NCBI GenBank assembly: GCA_003184365.1
Contig: NKYR01000071.1
Location: 1 to 64,000, forward strand
Direction of reading: 5' to 3'
DNA length: 64,000 nt
Origin: Evernia prunastri
Lineage: Eukaryota > Ascomycota > Lecanoromycetes > Lecanorales > Parmeliaceae
A program made the position numbers and the translations under genes. The notes under the pieces are model-generated. The model ran no database searches and was not told where the DNA came from. It worked only from the letters and a program-made list of their open reading frames with translations. This document shows positions 45,223 to 56,466 of this stretch, in pieces. Within the stretch, counting starts at the first letter, position 1. Each line of letters starts with the position of its first letter.

Positions 45223-48200
45223 GGCATGCGCTAGGAGAAAGGGGGGCGCAATGGTTACGGCGCAGGAACAGTGTCTCTATGAAGGCTCTAGCTTGAGAAA
45301 TTGCGAGATTGTGAAGCTTGGGCGATTAAGCACATCAAAGCATGACCACTTGCGAAGAAAGGTTCGTTTTGACTTCAGCGCGCTGTTTTGATGCTTTCTT
45401 GCCGATAAACATAAAGCAATCCTTCTCGCCAAAGTCGCCTTATATCAGAACGAATCTGCTGCTGTTTTAAGACAATTTGGTTGCAACAGTCGTACAAAGA
45501 CGGTGTAGAGAGAGCGGCAGCTACGCATGAGGAATCACCGTTGTGACCTTGGCCCAGAAAGGTTTCTTCCAAGCTTACTCGTGCTTTCTCAGCAGAGAAT
45601 CCGAGGCTTAACACATTTGTCCGACGAACAAAGTAACGAGACTCTGGTTTTGCGACGCTGACTCAAAGTCTAGACCCTCGAGACCGTCAGCGAGGTTCCT
45701 TTCACGTATCGCTCACACGCGGCGCCAGCGCCATCAAGCAAGATTAGCTTTGACACACCATCTGCCTATCTCGGCACTTGGGCAGTCACTGGCTCACAGG
45801 GTCACGTGGAGGGAACCCGATTTAGTTCGACCGGGCGGCTTCGCTTGTACGCGTAACGCCTATGCTAATAATGCTAGTCTCTCTCGCTTGCGCATGCTGC
45901 TCTCGCTCGATCACGCAAAGTCAGGGGACAATGACATCTATCTGCCGTCGCTCCTACTTGTGCTCACAACTCACCACGTGATTGGCGCAGGGCGTATACT
46001 CAAAGGAAGTCTAGCCAACTTTAGCAGCGGATCGAGAGGTATTGCACACAAAGGTCACACTCCCACATCTCTAACATAGAGCCTTGCTGGATACTGCCAC
46101 CGAAAGAGAACGAACAACGTTCCACATTCACGTGTGTTTTGTAGATCTGTCGCTTCATTGTGGACGGTCGTAGCGGCGCGCCATCCTAGGCTGATACCTT
46201 CATCAAGGGAGCTCCTCGTCAGCGGCACACTGTTCCCGCAAGCGCTTTGCGTCCGAGTAGCAGAACATGGAAATGTATCGCGGAACATCCTTTCCGTTGT
46301 ACCTAGTGCCATTGGACGGATAACAGCTCGCGTCCAAGATGCCGAAACACTGGACAACCAGACGTCGAAGCTTCGGTACCGGTTGAGGGCTCGGAGTAGA
46401 GAAGAACGGAGCAATTCTCATGGTCTTTCCAAGCCGCCGTCTTTGCAATATTTTTTGTTCTCCCGTGTCGTTCAGTCTGAGTAGAGGTAGAATCTTAAGA
46501 CCACGAAAACCCCCGGATATAGAAAAGAGCTCGTGAGGCGTCGGTCGTGGAATCTGGATGAGAGACGAACGAATAAGGATACGTCGCACCGCATCGCATT
46601 GTTAGGATGGACAAAAGTGATAAGCATTCGGATATCCCTGGAAGATCAATGGCACTAGCTCCGCCTTAATTGGCTTCAGAGATCAAGCGAGTGAGTTCGA
46701 AGCGTCTGTCAGCCCGAATTTATGGCTAGAATTTCAACACGAGGCTTTCATCTCCAAACCAGGCGCTCTGTACCGGGGAACCCTGAAATTTGTCTCCATA
46801 ATGCGTCGTTAAGCTCCGATGTGCATGAAGGTCTTGTCTCCACGATACGTAACCGCTCATCACCGTTCCAGGGTCCTCGGAGACCCGACTACTCCTCTGC
46901 GGCTCACACTGTAATTGACGACAATGAAATCCTGCGATCGTACCTTCGTCAATGACAAGTGGACTTCCCCTGCGAGCAAGAAGCCAGTTGACACTATCGA
47001 TACGTACCCACTGACCGCTGAAGTAACCTAAGACCAATCTAGTCGTACGACCAGATACATCCATGTTGATGACTCGATGTTTCCAAAACAGCATAGGGAA
47101 CCAGCGTCAAACTTCATCCTCACAGGAACGCATCGCCTCTAAAACCCCCCACAGCAAGCTTCGCATTGGGCCCGATTACTGCGTTCACGGAACAGCATAT
47201 ACAAGCGATTACAAAGACCGTCCATATCCGCTTGTATTCCAAAGGCAGAAGAAAAGAGAAAGAATCAAGAAAAAGCCATAGTCGTTATCGGTACCCCGAT
47301 GGGCATCATGACAGCGCCAAAGCGACGGGGCCAGTATCTCCCTCTTCATTTGGTGGCCTGGGGCAAAGGGATGCAGATCAAGCCGATAAAATTCGCCGTG
47401 GGGAATGGATACCAATTTCCGGCACGTCGGTCGAAATGGATTGAACAGCACATGCCTCAACACCATAGATTACACATGTCCCAGCACACACTCAGCCGCA
47501 CAATCTCAACCAGCCGCCCACTAAACATGCTCCCTCTGCAAAACGCCAACCTCCTCACATTCTCCTTCCCAACCTCCATTCATCCCCAACCGCCCCAGAC
47601 CAGCTCCAAAACGCCCCAACCACGCCAACCATGCCGAAGAGAGCTGACATCCCTCCGTAGAGCGCCAGCAGGCCAGCATTCACTCACTAGCCTCGAGAGG
47701 ACGCAGATAACCCTGTTCGACAACATACCAGCGGGATTGGCCGTGGGAGACGGAACAGAGGCTCCCACCTTGCTGGAAAGAAGGGTATTCATCACGCATC
47801 GACCACGGCGGCATCCCCGATCGAGTGAGTCGACCCCATCGCTCTCGCTCTCCCTTCGCCCCAGCTTTCCCCTAAGCCTTCGTCTACATCGTCAAAGAAA
47901 GAACCCCACTTAATCATGCTCTCCCATCGTCTCCTGACCTACCACCCACTCGCCGCGCGCCCGCCTGCTCGTCAAGACTTCCACCCAACCCACAGGTAGT
48001 GAGGGTGAAGGGGGTTGTGAGTGGGAATGGACTTAGTGGGAATTACGTCCCGCGCGGGGCAAGGGTAAAGTTATGTAGAGCGCTGGTAGCTGGTAGTGAG
48101 TTGGAAAAAGGGGACGAAGGCGCAGTGGAGACAGACGACGAAGACGGCGTGGTGCAACCGCCGAGGAATGAAAAGCAAGCAAGCAAGCAAACACGTCAGC

Positions 48201-48548
48201 ATTTAGCAGGGAGGGCACGAGAACGACACTGTAGAAAAGCGGTATGCAGCTACCAAAAAGCGCCTATGTCCATCGACATGAATGGAAATGGTATTAAATT
48301 ACCCCCTTTCGTAAAAAGCCTCAAGGGGACCGAGACGACCATTCTTTCTATCTCTGCCCTCTATGACCGCACCCTAGCCAAGAGCTCACGGCCAGGGCTC
48401 TCCGGTACTGATTAAATATTAATGGAAATGCCACGCGCACCGCTCCGAAACAGTCTATGCTGCTCCCCGCCGCGAGGGAAGCTTGCTCAAAAGGCCGTAC
48501 CTCCACGCTGCAAAAATCGGATCGGACGGCAAAGGAAAATCCTCTCAT
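45223..48548. other. gene-free interval, about 3.3 kb
   Basis: Several medium open frames (for example plus 47299-47913, 204 codons; minus 46726-47094, 122 codons) have no recognisable domains and biased composition. A short minus-strand hydrophobic stretch near 47570-47690 (GLLALYGGMSALFGMVGVVG) could be an exon of a small membrane protein, but I could not build a gene around it. An AAGC tetranucleotide run occurs at 48173-48191. Confidence 0.4.
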
Positions 48549-50314
48549 CTAGAGCCCCGAATCGATCTCGTCGACGACGTCAACGCTGGTGAAAGCGGCC
48601 CAGTCGACACACGTCTGCTTGCTCGAGGCGGGGGGTTGTAAGTTGACGATGTCGTCCGGTCGCTCCTGTGGTCTTTGTCAGCGACTCTTACGGTACGCAC
48701 AACCCCAACGCTTCTGCATCTCTCTTCCTGCTTTCCTCCTCCTCCTCTTCCTCTTCCTCAACATCCAACAAGTGAAACAGCGACAAGGGGTAGAAAGAAC
48801 TCACCAGCAAGTTCACGTACAGACCGGCACTGACATGCCACGCGATATGGCAATGGAACGGCCAGACGCCCGGATTGTCGCCGTCGTACTGCACGACGAG
48901 ATACCCGTGCGGCTGCAGCAACTGGACGTCCCTCCTCTGCGGATTATCGGCGTTCACCACGCTCCCGTCCCAGGAGCCCACGCCCTCGTTGAGCACATAC
49001 ATGTTGTGCCCGTGCAAGTGCATGGGGTGCGCGACCGGGGTGGTGTTTTCGACGACGAGCCGGACGGACGACGCGTCGCCGTTGTCGTAGACGTTCCATT
49101 CGGGGTCGTAGGGGTAGGAGGTGTTGGCGGCGTTTGCGAGCAGCAGCACGGGGGCGTTGTAGTCGGCGCGGAAGGAGGAGTTGTTGATGGTCCAGAGGAG
49201 GTGGCCGGTTGCGTTGACGGCGATGCCGATGGTGAGGGTGAGGGTTGTGGCTGGAGCCGGGTCGGGGGCTATGGGGTAGATGGGGGTGGTGGAGGTCAAG
49301 GGGTCGTTGGCGCATTGCGGTGTGGTGTCTTCCCAGGCGGTGGTGTTGGGTGTGGCATCGGTGGGGGCTGAGGGGTAGTAGACTATCGCTAGGGCATCCG
49401 GTTGGATTGTGCTGGAGCAATTGGAGATGGTGGAACGCATCCAGTAGGCGGATTCCGGGGTTCCAGTGGCCTCGACGATTACGTCTGTGCGTTGGCCAAT
49501 CTATTGTGCATGTTAATTCGATGACCGAGATCACAGATGCGTGTGGTTGGCTTACTCCGAGGCTCACGATTTCAGTCTCATACGGCTGAATGGGCACAAA
49601 GTCATTTGCAATGACAGTCATCGTGTGCTCATCAATGCTGAACTTCTGGATACCTTCGGACCCAGCGTTGATCAATCGCAACCGGTGCTTGTTTCCCGTC
49701 GTGAATTGGAATTTGGAAAGACCAGCATCGTTCGTGCAAGGCGTTCCATCAGTGACGAGAGAGCAATTGTAATCCATCTTGCCATTGATCAAATTGTTGA
49801 CGGATTTCGGCGCTATCATGGTGAGATCCGTACCCATCACCTCCTCTACGAGGTCATAATATTGCTTATGATAATAGTCCGTCAGCAGAACTGGACCGAT
49901 ATCGACGTCGTAGTCTGCGCTATTCGGTCCGTAGATTATCAGAGGTCCAAAAATACCACCGGCATATTGTGCACTGTAGTGAGAATGGTACCAAGTCGTG
50001 CCATACAGGTCCGCTTTGAAATTGTATGTTAGACTTTTCCCAGGGGCGATTGGACACTGTGATACCGCGGGTACGCCATCTTCCCAGGGGGTACCCGTCT
50101 GGAGTAGGCCGTGCCAATGAAGTGCAGTCCCTTCTTCCGGACCGGTGATGGCGTTGTTGACAGTGACTGTGATGAGATCGCCCCAGTTGGCTTCGATTGT
50201 TGGGCCGGGAAATTGGCCGTTGATGAGAAGAACGTCTTTCTCGTAGCCGTCCGGTGCTATTGTACCTCGTGCAATTGTAAAGTCGTATGATCTTCCCTGA
50301 TCTGCATCTGACAT
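48549..50314 (-). CDS. laccase-like multicopper oxidase, at least 523 aa, N-terminus uncertain
   Basis: Exons 50314-49556, 49500-48805 and 48665-48549 (minus strand); introns 55 and 139 bp, both phase 0. All four copper motifs are present: LHWHG (near residue 66), WYHSHYS, HPMHLHGHN and HCHIAWH. The product ends EIDSGL; a terminal DSGL/DSGV-type plug is a known feature of ascomycete laccases and is often where processing occurs. The residues after the HCHIAWH site (VSAGLYVNLL) follow the ascomycete pattern. Laccases oxidise phenols and reduce O2 to water. The frame opens at MSDADQGRSYDF without a signal peptide, and the region up to 50407 adds none. A signal-peptide exon is therefore probably missing from this model or has been lost. 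Intron 2 contains a long CCT/CTT-rich tract. Confidence 0.9.
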
Positions 50315-53083
50315 TGAGCTAGGGAGCGAAAAATAAGAAATGACCAAACACTCCTCCTGTTGTTTTATGGAAATAAATAAACGGTGGCTGATTGTGGCTG
50401 AAAACAATATATTTCACGTGATGTCTGCGACTGAACAAATGGCAATGAACAAAGGGATGCTTGTGAATTAATACGTTGCCAAAAGAACAGCTTCTGAACT
50501 CAAAGGTAACAGTCGCCGAAAAATTGCTGTACGTAGATGAATTGCTGGAAACTAAGAAATCGTATTACCTGTCGATGGCGGAGACTGGGTGTAAGGGTTT
50601 GCATTTGAAGCGGTTCTCGAACCCCAAGGGGCGCCACTGCCAGACTGATCGATCCATGAGCCAGCTGATAGGCATCTACATGTCCACAGGAACTTACATG
50701 CGGAAGCCAGCTCGTCTCAAGATTGGGTGCCTGAAGCGTACCCAGTTGCGAAGCTCCTAGTAGCCACCGAACACATCAGCAGGGCACTCTGCAAACGTGC
50801 TACATGCTGCGGTTGCTAACCATTTGTGGAGCTCTGAGGAAGATTGGAGATGGCGGTCAGATTCGACGTAAAATGCGCGACAGCAACGGAAGTGGCCGGA
50901 GTCAGCCCGGTGTTCATTAGAGCTGCTGCAATCGACATGACTGCGGAGAGATAAGATAAGACGTGTTGATTACTATCATATCCTAGAAAGGAAATAGGAA
51001 TCGAAGGGTGTAGGGAAATCTAAGTACGATAAAAGAGAGACCAAGAAAGCCCATGTATTGTTCGATGAACATTCCGTCAAAGACATCGAGGTGTTGCACT
51101 TTATGGGGTCAACGGTACATGGACGAGACAAGGCAAAGATAAGCACTAACAAGACTATTGCGCACGATGACCTCGCGGCAACAATCGGACTTTGCTCCTG
51201 CTGCAGCCAAGAAGTGGCCACATGTCTTCGTCGTCGTGCTTCATCGTTCATTGATCGCAGTCTGTCGGTTTCGAGAAAGCTTGGAGTGATTCCTCCTTCG
51301 TATTCGGGTACTGGCCTTCCGAGAGCCGCATGTTAGGAGGTGGAAAAAAAGGTTGGGTAGACCAAGCCATAACCACATACAGACCCGAATAACGATTACC
51401 ATGCAGACGCACAGGCGCGTTGTCCGATCACCCAAAGAAGGTCAGTGCAGATATCTCTCCTTTGGGCAAATGACGATGACATCTATATGTACATGGACGG
51501 GTCCTTCTCGGAAGTCTTTTTATAGTCTTAAAGTGAGAGAGCGCCGAGTGGTTGCGGGCACACTCGGGGAAAAAGTTTGGTGAAGATTGGAAGCATGCTT
51601 TGCGTCACCGAGCATGCCTGGTTAATGCAGGTCCGACTCCACTTCGAATTGAGTGGCGCTAGGGCCAATGACACGCGTACACGATAGACCTGACGCTCAT
51701 GCCTCGTATAGAGTACCTTTTCTCTATGTAAGTCGAAGCGAATGCCAACTTTCGGAGAGGGAGCTAGTACTGCACAAAGTCGGAATTTGAATGCCGGACA
51801 AGTTGGGATATTTATTCAACAGTTCAACCTGCATGGATATTTATCGCTCAAGTTTCCAATGATAGTTGGGCAAAGGCAGGCGTGAGATGAAAGGATTGTG
51901 GTCAGGGTTTTCGTCTATTGTTATTGGGTTATATGCTGGTCAATTGTATTGTACTTTCTACCTACCTAAGGTACCTACTTACCTCTACTCTAGAGCATTT
52001 CATTTTCCGCCTCGGGCAAAAATCTCGTTCTAGTCCCCGTGCGGTTAGCATAGCCTACAAAGTGCCGACCGTTTTTCTTGGCATGTCATTCCTACATTTG
52101 CTTTCAACTGAGGTTCAAAGCTTAATACAACATCAATCGAACGGCTTGATGAGCATAAGGTAGGCCTTCATTCTCTGCCTTTGTTTCAGTCTTCGTTGAA
52201 AGAGTCCAATTGAAATTACCGAAGTCGTTCACTCAGCGTGAACCGTCTCCCAACTTCCAGAGGCTTCACTTGATATTGGTAGGCTTTCTAGAATATCCGT
52301 TTCAGGATTCATCTCACTTCACATATCTCTCGATCGATCACAAATCATCGCCCAGATGTCTCGGGTCGGTGGACCTCCTACCTGAAAGAAGGATGTCGAC
52401 TGTATTGTCTCCACAGTGTTGAGATTGATAGGTGAAGTTTTGGTTGTCCACCTGCAAGGGGCGTGAAGATTACTTATACTTCACGAAGCCCATGCCGTTT
52501 TGCCACCACGGAGGGTAGTCACATCACAGAGTTTGCTGCAGCATTCCCAAAGCTAAACCACCCAAAACCGAATGAACAGAGACAACGATCCCAGAGCTTT
52601 TCCGTCTACTGATTCTATCCTTAGCACAGGTACAGGGACGGCTGATCTATGAACTCGTACCCAGCGGACGGCTTTTCCTCTCTATATCCCTTTTACAGAT
52701 CTACCGCCTTCATCACTGATCGTTTTGAAGTGGACCTTGCGGAGAGCTTAATCGGCGAGATAGAGGAGATGTCACTACCTATGTTTATCTCCGCACTTCA
52801 AATCGACTTTTGGCTGGCGCTGCCTCACGCCCTTTGAAGCTGCTTGGTAGAGTCGGCGGAGTGGTCCCTGAGCTCGAAGACTGCCTCGTACGGCTTCCTT
52901 TCCATATGTCGCCGGAGGTATTCGAATTGTCTCGGCGTATGATTCAAGCTTTTCTAGGAACAGGCCTCGGTAAACGCCCCAAGAGCCCTCGGTCGCTGGC
53001 ACTTGGAGTACAAACTCAAGTCGCTTCCTCAAGTCGAGGCCTACCTTCATCGCGAAACCTAGTTACGTACCACTCTAGACATA
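50315..53083. other. gene-free interval, about 2.8 kb
   Basis: Should contain the laccase promoter and possibly its first exon, which I could not identify with confidence. A GGTACC-centred motif array lies at 51958-51989. Other short frames (plus 50476-50760; minus 52775-53050) have no recognisable domain. Confidence 0.4.
51958..51989. repeat. CTACCTACCTAAGGTACCTAC motif
   Basis: Repeated CTACCT/TACCT units around a GGTACC core, in intergenic DNA, matching the motif type at 41908 on the opposite strand. Confidence 0.55.
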
Positions 53084-53540
53084 ATCTCCTTCAAACTCGC
53101 CTGCATCCACAGCCATTCTCCCCCAAACAATCCTTTTCATCTCGGGCTTTCCCCGCAATGTCTCTCCAATCTTCATCTCTCTCTTGGGATCCTCTTAAAT
53201 GCCTCTTTATCTCCTCTCAACTCATCTATCTTCACAAAGAGTCTCCCTTAAATGGACTCATTCGCCTCGGGAAGCTCCCGCATATTTCTCTTCACTCTTC
53301 ATCTCTCTACGTCAAAGTTGCCTCCAACATGATGTCATCTTCTTCAAATTCGCCCACATTCACAATCATTCTCCTCCGAACAACCGCTTCCAATCAGGCC
53401 TGCTTCCAATTCGAGCTTTATTCGCATCTTCTTCACTCTCAACTCCTCTCCCTCAGAATCCTATCAAACACAATATCATCTCCCCCAAACCTGTTCAGAT
53501 CCACACTCCCCCTTTTCGACCGCCAACAAAGCGATAATGG
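53084..53540. repeat. diverged tandem repeat, unit about 126 bp, about 3.5 copies
   Basis: Units start near 53084, 53210, 53334 and 53473 (last partial). Each begins with an ATCTCCT/ATCTTCTTCAA-like string, has CCACA/TTCACA then CATTCTCC, and ends with TCTTCATCTCTCT-like sequence. Copies are imperfect and pyrimidine-rich on the plus strand. They lie inside a 278-codon open frame (52810-53646) that has no recognisable domain, so I treat the array as non-coding by default. Confidence 0.65.
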
Positions 53541-54248
53541 GCCACAACAGCTGTTTAAAATACGGGGCCGACATCTCCGACGGAGACACATTGCAATCTT
53601 GCTGAACCTGGTGGGCTTCCTCGGAACTGTAGACGATCTTAATTGATACAGCTGTGGCCAACCTGTTCGTTATCGGCAATCTAGAACCCACTGGAATCTC
53701 ACTTTGATGTTTTCTCGCAGACTTTTCTCTAGCTCTCTTGGCCTTCGAACGGCTGAACCCCTCCAGCGGTAGGTGCAAGCTTCGTACATCGACTCTTCTT
53801 CAAGAGGCGAACCGGCCCCGAAGACCACCTATACCATTGTAGGTAGGGAAAGATGGCAAACGCCAGATTGCGTGTGGCATGTCCGTTAATGCTGGGACGT
53901 TACGGACGTCCATTAAGAAGTAAGTCGACGGTCCTAACCGCCAAGGAATTGTAATTGCTCCTGGACACCAGTGGAATCCCAAAGCTGGTATCTGGCAAGA
54001 TTCTGGAACGATGAAAGAAGAAGGTCTGGAGCGCTCGACGTGCAGCCTTACCCCAAGATCTGGTGCGCTGGTCAGCCCCACTTTCCTAAGACGACAAAGT
54101 ATACAACAATTAATGCTGTAGGAGGCCACGAAGGACCAGGTCTTGGTCAGACTGTACAACGACGAAAGTCGCTCCCATGTGCTCTCGTCTCCCCCGCATC
54201 CCCAGAACACTACTCACAAGATGAAACAATCCAAGCCGAATCCCATCG
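53541..54248. other. no gene recognised
   Basis: Short open frames only; 53950-54110 on the plus strand reads somewhat protein-like (VIAPGHQWNPKAGIWQDSG) but no splice structure could be built. Confidence 0.3.
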
Positions 54249-54638
54249 GTGATGAGAAAACCGAATACTCAAATCGAAACCACATCCACATTCGACATCG
54301 GTTCCAGCAACGATGAAACAACTCAAGCGCAGAAAGGCAGCACGAAGCAGGGCATTTTCGATATGAATCGAAATGGGCAAGCGGCAGGAGCTGCGGCGAA
54401 ATTCCTGTTTCGTCTCCATCGTAGGCTTCGTGAAGGTCCTCCAGTCCATGTGGGAAATTTCTCTAATATTTGCAAACCACCAAAAAGGCAAGGCTACTAA
54501 AAGATAGAAAAGACGGCGCACTACGGTCTCATCAACGGCGGCACGACAGACGTTATAGACGTTATCTGGGTGACTGTTGGTGTCATCATTGGTGCGCTGT
54601 GCATGATTGCGTCTATTGCCAAGATGGCTTCGATATGA
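54249..54638 (+). CDS. candidate small single-pass membrane protein, 111 aa
   Basis: Frame 54249-54449 and 54504-54638, joined by a 54-bp phase-0 putative intron (GTGGGA donor, ACTAAAAG acceptor). The same frame continues across a TAA at 54498-54500, so the alternative is a nonsense mutation. The N-terminal part is polar (FDIGSSNDETTQAQKGSTK). The C-terminal segment HYGLINGGTTDVIDVIWVTV followed by GVIIGALCMIASIAKMASI forms a clear transmembrane helix. It may be the first part of a larger membrane-protein gene whose remainder is the frameshifted region immediately downstream. Low confidence. Confidence 0.32.
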
Positions 54639-54739
54639 GTGATCGTCTTAAGCACCATCTGATCCTTGCAGCGGTTTTAGAGTGGACAACAACATATCCT
54701 AGGGCCCCAACCGCCAGCGGCCAGTATTCACTAGGTGTC

Positions 54740-55530
54740 TAAATTCGCACCCAAATCCTTGCAGAGAAGCCCCTCAGCCATCTCGTCGGTGAGTAGCGGA
54801 TTGAGTAGTGCCAGCTCCAGTACCTTGGGGCTGACCATTCACACGGGATGGAGTAGCGCTCTAGGATGGATCACAGGCTATCCCTCCGCCGCGCAGCTCA
54901 CCTCAATATTAGTGCAAGGACTCATTCGTCTTACTCAGGAACCCCAACGCAAGCGCAGCCACCCTATAACAGACCACCCTATTCATCATCATCGTGCTCT
55001 TCCTCATCCTCGCAACAACCTTCAACATCTCCTGAGCGCGCCAGCTCCCGCCTCACCAAAGGCATCTCCACAACCATGCACGTCGCCGGCTTTACCGTCT
55101 TCAACGCCGTTCCGAGACAGCGGCGGCTCGGGCAGGGGGCAGCACGGGCGTCTCGGCGCTCGTGGGCACCACGACGGCCGCTGCGGTGCTTCCTGGGCCC
55201 CGGACGCACATGGCGGAGGAGCTCGCCGACGCATTTTCGCGCGCGCTACCCTCGGCGATGATGTGGGGGGTTCGTCTACAACGCGCTGCTCACGCTCGTC
55301 ACGCTATGCTTCCGCCTGGGGCCCGGACTGGCCGGCGAACGTGCTGGGGCCGACTGACGGCGGGGCGTCCCGATCATCGAGGTGCTTGTACCACTCGACC
55401 GGACGATCTCCGTGCCCGCGACGACGGCCATGTACGTGCGTGCCGATCCTGCTCTCGATGGTTCGGGCATAATCACCTGCGTCGGCGTCGTCGTCGTGGT
55501 CGAGCGGTCAGGTATGGGCGTTCGTTCGCT
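54740..55530 (+). pseudogene. frameshifted membrane-protein relic (or sequencing errors), GC-rich
   Basis: Protein-like pieces alternate between plus-strand frames: GLTIHTGWSSALGWITGYPS, then TTLFIIIVLFLILATTFNIS, then TMHVAGFTVFNAVP, then MAEELADAFSRALPSAMMWG. Right after a run of six G (near 55265) it becomes GFVYNALLTLVTLCFRLGPG. The pieces keep a consistent order and hydrophobic character, and frame changes coincide with homopolymers and GC-rich DNA. Either the gene has decayed or the assembly here, 450 bp from an N, has indel errors. Family not recognised. Confidence 0.35.
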
Positions 55531-55709
55531 CGGGACAAATGAAAGGTCTGTTCCTTTCTCCGGCTACATCGACCAACACGTACGTTAGGCCCCAATGCTT
55601 ACATATATACTTATCCCATGGAATCCCTCGTGCGGAAGCAAAAGCGAGGGGGTTTTTCGAGAACACACACCGATTAGCCCCATATACCCCATCCATTCCC
55701 CTCAACGCG
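55531..55709. other. short interval, nothing recognised
   Basis: Connects the relic to the simple-repeat block; no gene recognised. Confidence 0.4.
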
Positions 55710-55792
55710 CTCCTCTCCCTCCTCCTCCTCTCCCTCCTCCTCCTCCTCCTCCTCCTATCCCTCTCCCACCTCTCCCTCCTCATCGCCCCCCG
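55710..55792. repeat. CTC/CTCC-rich microsatellite
   Basis: Nearly pure pyrimidine sequence made of CCTCCT and CTCCCT units. Confidence 0.8.
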
Positions 55793-55842
55793 CCATCGCC
55801 CTCAACGCCCTCAACGCTCTCAATCCCTCAACGCAGCCCCAC

Positions 55843-55973
55843 TCTTCTCTTCTCTTCTCTTCTCTTCTCTTCTCTTCTCTTCTCTTCTCTTCTCTTCTCT
55901 TCTCTTCTCTTCTCTTCTCTTCTCTTCTCTTCTCTTCTCTTCTCTTCTCTTCTCTTCTCTTCTCTTCTCTTCT
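55843..55973. repeat. (TTCTC)n pentanucleotide microsatellite, about 26 units
   Basis: About 131 bp of perfect CTTCT/TTCTC repeats that stop exactly at an N. True length is unknown because the array is truncated by the gap. Confidence 0.95.
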
Positions 55974-55986
55974 NGGGGGGGGGGGG
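55974..55986. other. single-N gap followed by 12 G
   Basis: The N at 55974 is flanked by the pentanucleotide array on the left and a run of twelve G on the right, a typical assembly or sequencing break point. Confidence 0.85.
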
Positions 55987-56466
55987 AAGCGGTGCGGTCA
56001 ACGAACGTGGCGCTGGGTTTCGTTGCTGTCGTTCTCTCCCCGAGACGCTGGGGCCCGGGGGCGGAGGGCATGGATTGGGATTGGGCGGTGGTGATTCTTT
56101 GCCGTCGTGGTCGCGGTGGCCGGCGAGGGGGGGTAATTATTGGGCTGGGGTCGGGGGTAGGAGTAGCTATGTTGCGCCTGTGACGTTGGTAAAGCGGCAG
56201 TGATCTGTGCAGTGGGAGTGTGTAGAGGCAGGGTTAGGGAAAGTTTGATGTGCTCTCTATTAATGCTATGTATTCTGGTTTTAAAGCTAAGGTGGTTATT
56301 TTTTGGATCCCGTGGTGTCATGACAGCAGCGCAGGCACGGCCGCGAGCCAGTACAGGGCGACCTTCAGAAGAAGTACCCAAGAGATCAAGCCTCCGAATG
56401 TAGTAATATCGCATGAGTGCCAATCGCCTGATGCCCTGTAACCGCTGCTCATAAAGAATGTATGCC
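55987..56466. other. intergenic, nothing recognised
   Basis: GC-rich near the gap, then normal; 3' flank of the AT-hook gene. Confidence 0.45.

Noticed and set aside
47299..47913. 204-codon plus-strand frame
   Set aside because: Biased composition (Pro/Gln/Arg/Ser), no signal, no domain and no splice context.
48589..49371. 260-codon plus-strand open frame
   Set aside because: Antisense shadow of the laccase exons; glycine/valine-rich chance frame.
50608..50630. GGTTCGAGAACC on the minus strand resembling a tRNA B box
   Set aside because: Could not fold a T-arm or cloverleaf around it; no A box at the right distance.
55539..56203. Long plus-strand frames rich in Leu/Phe/Ser across the N
   Set aside because: They are translations of the CTCC and TTCTC microsatellites and run through a gap.
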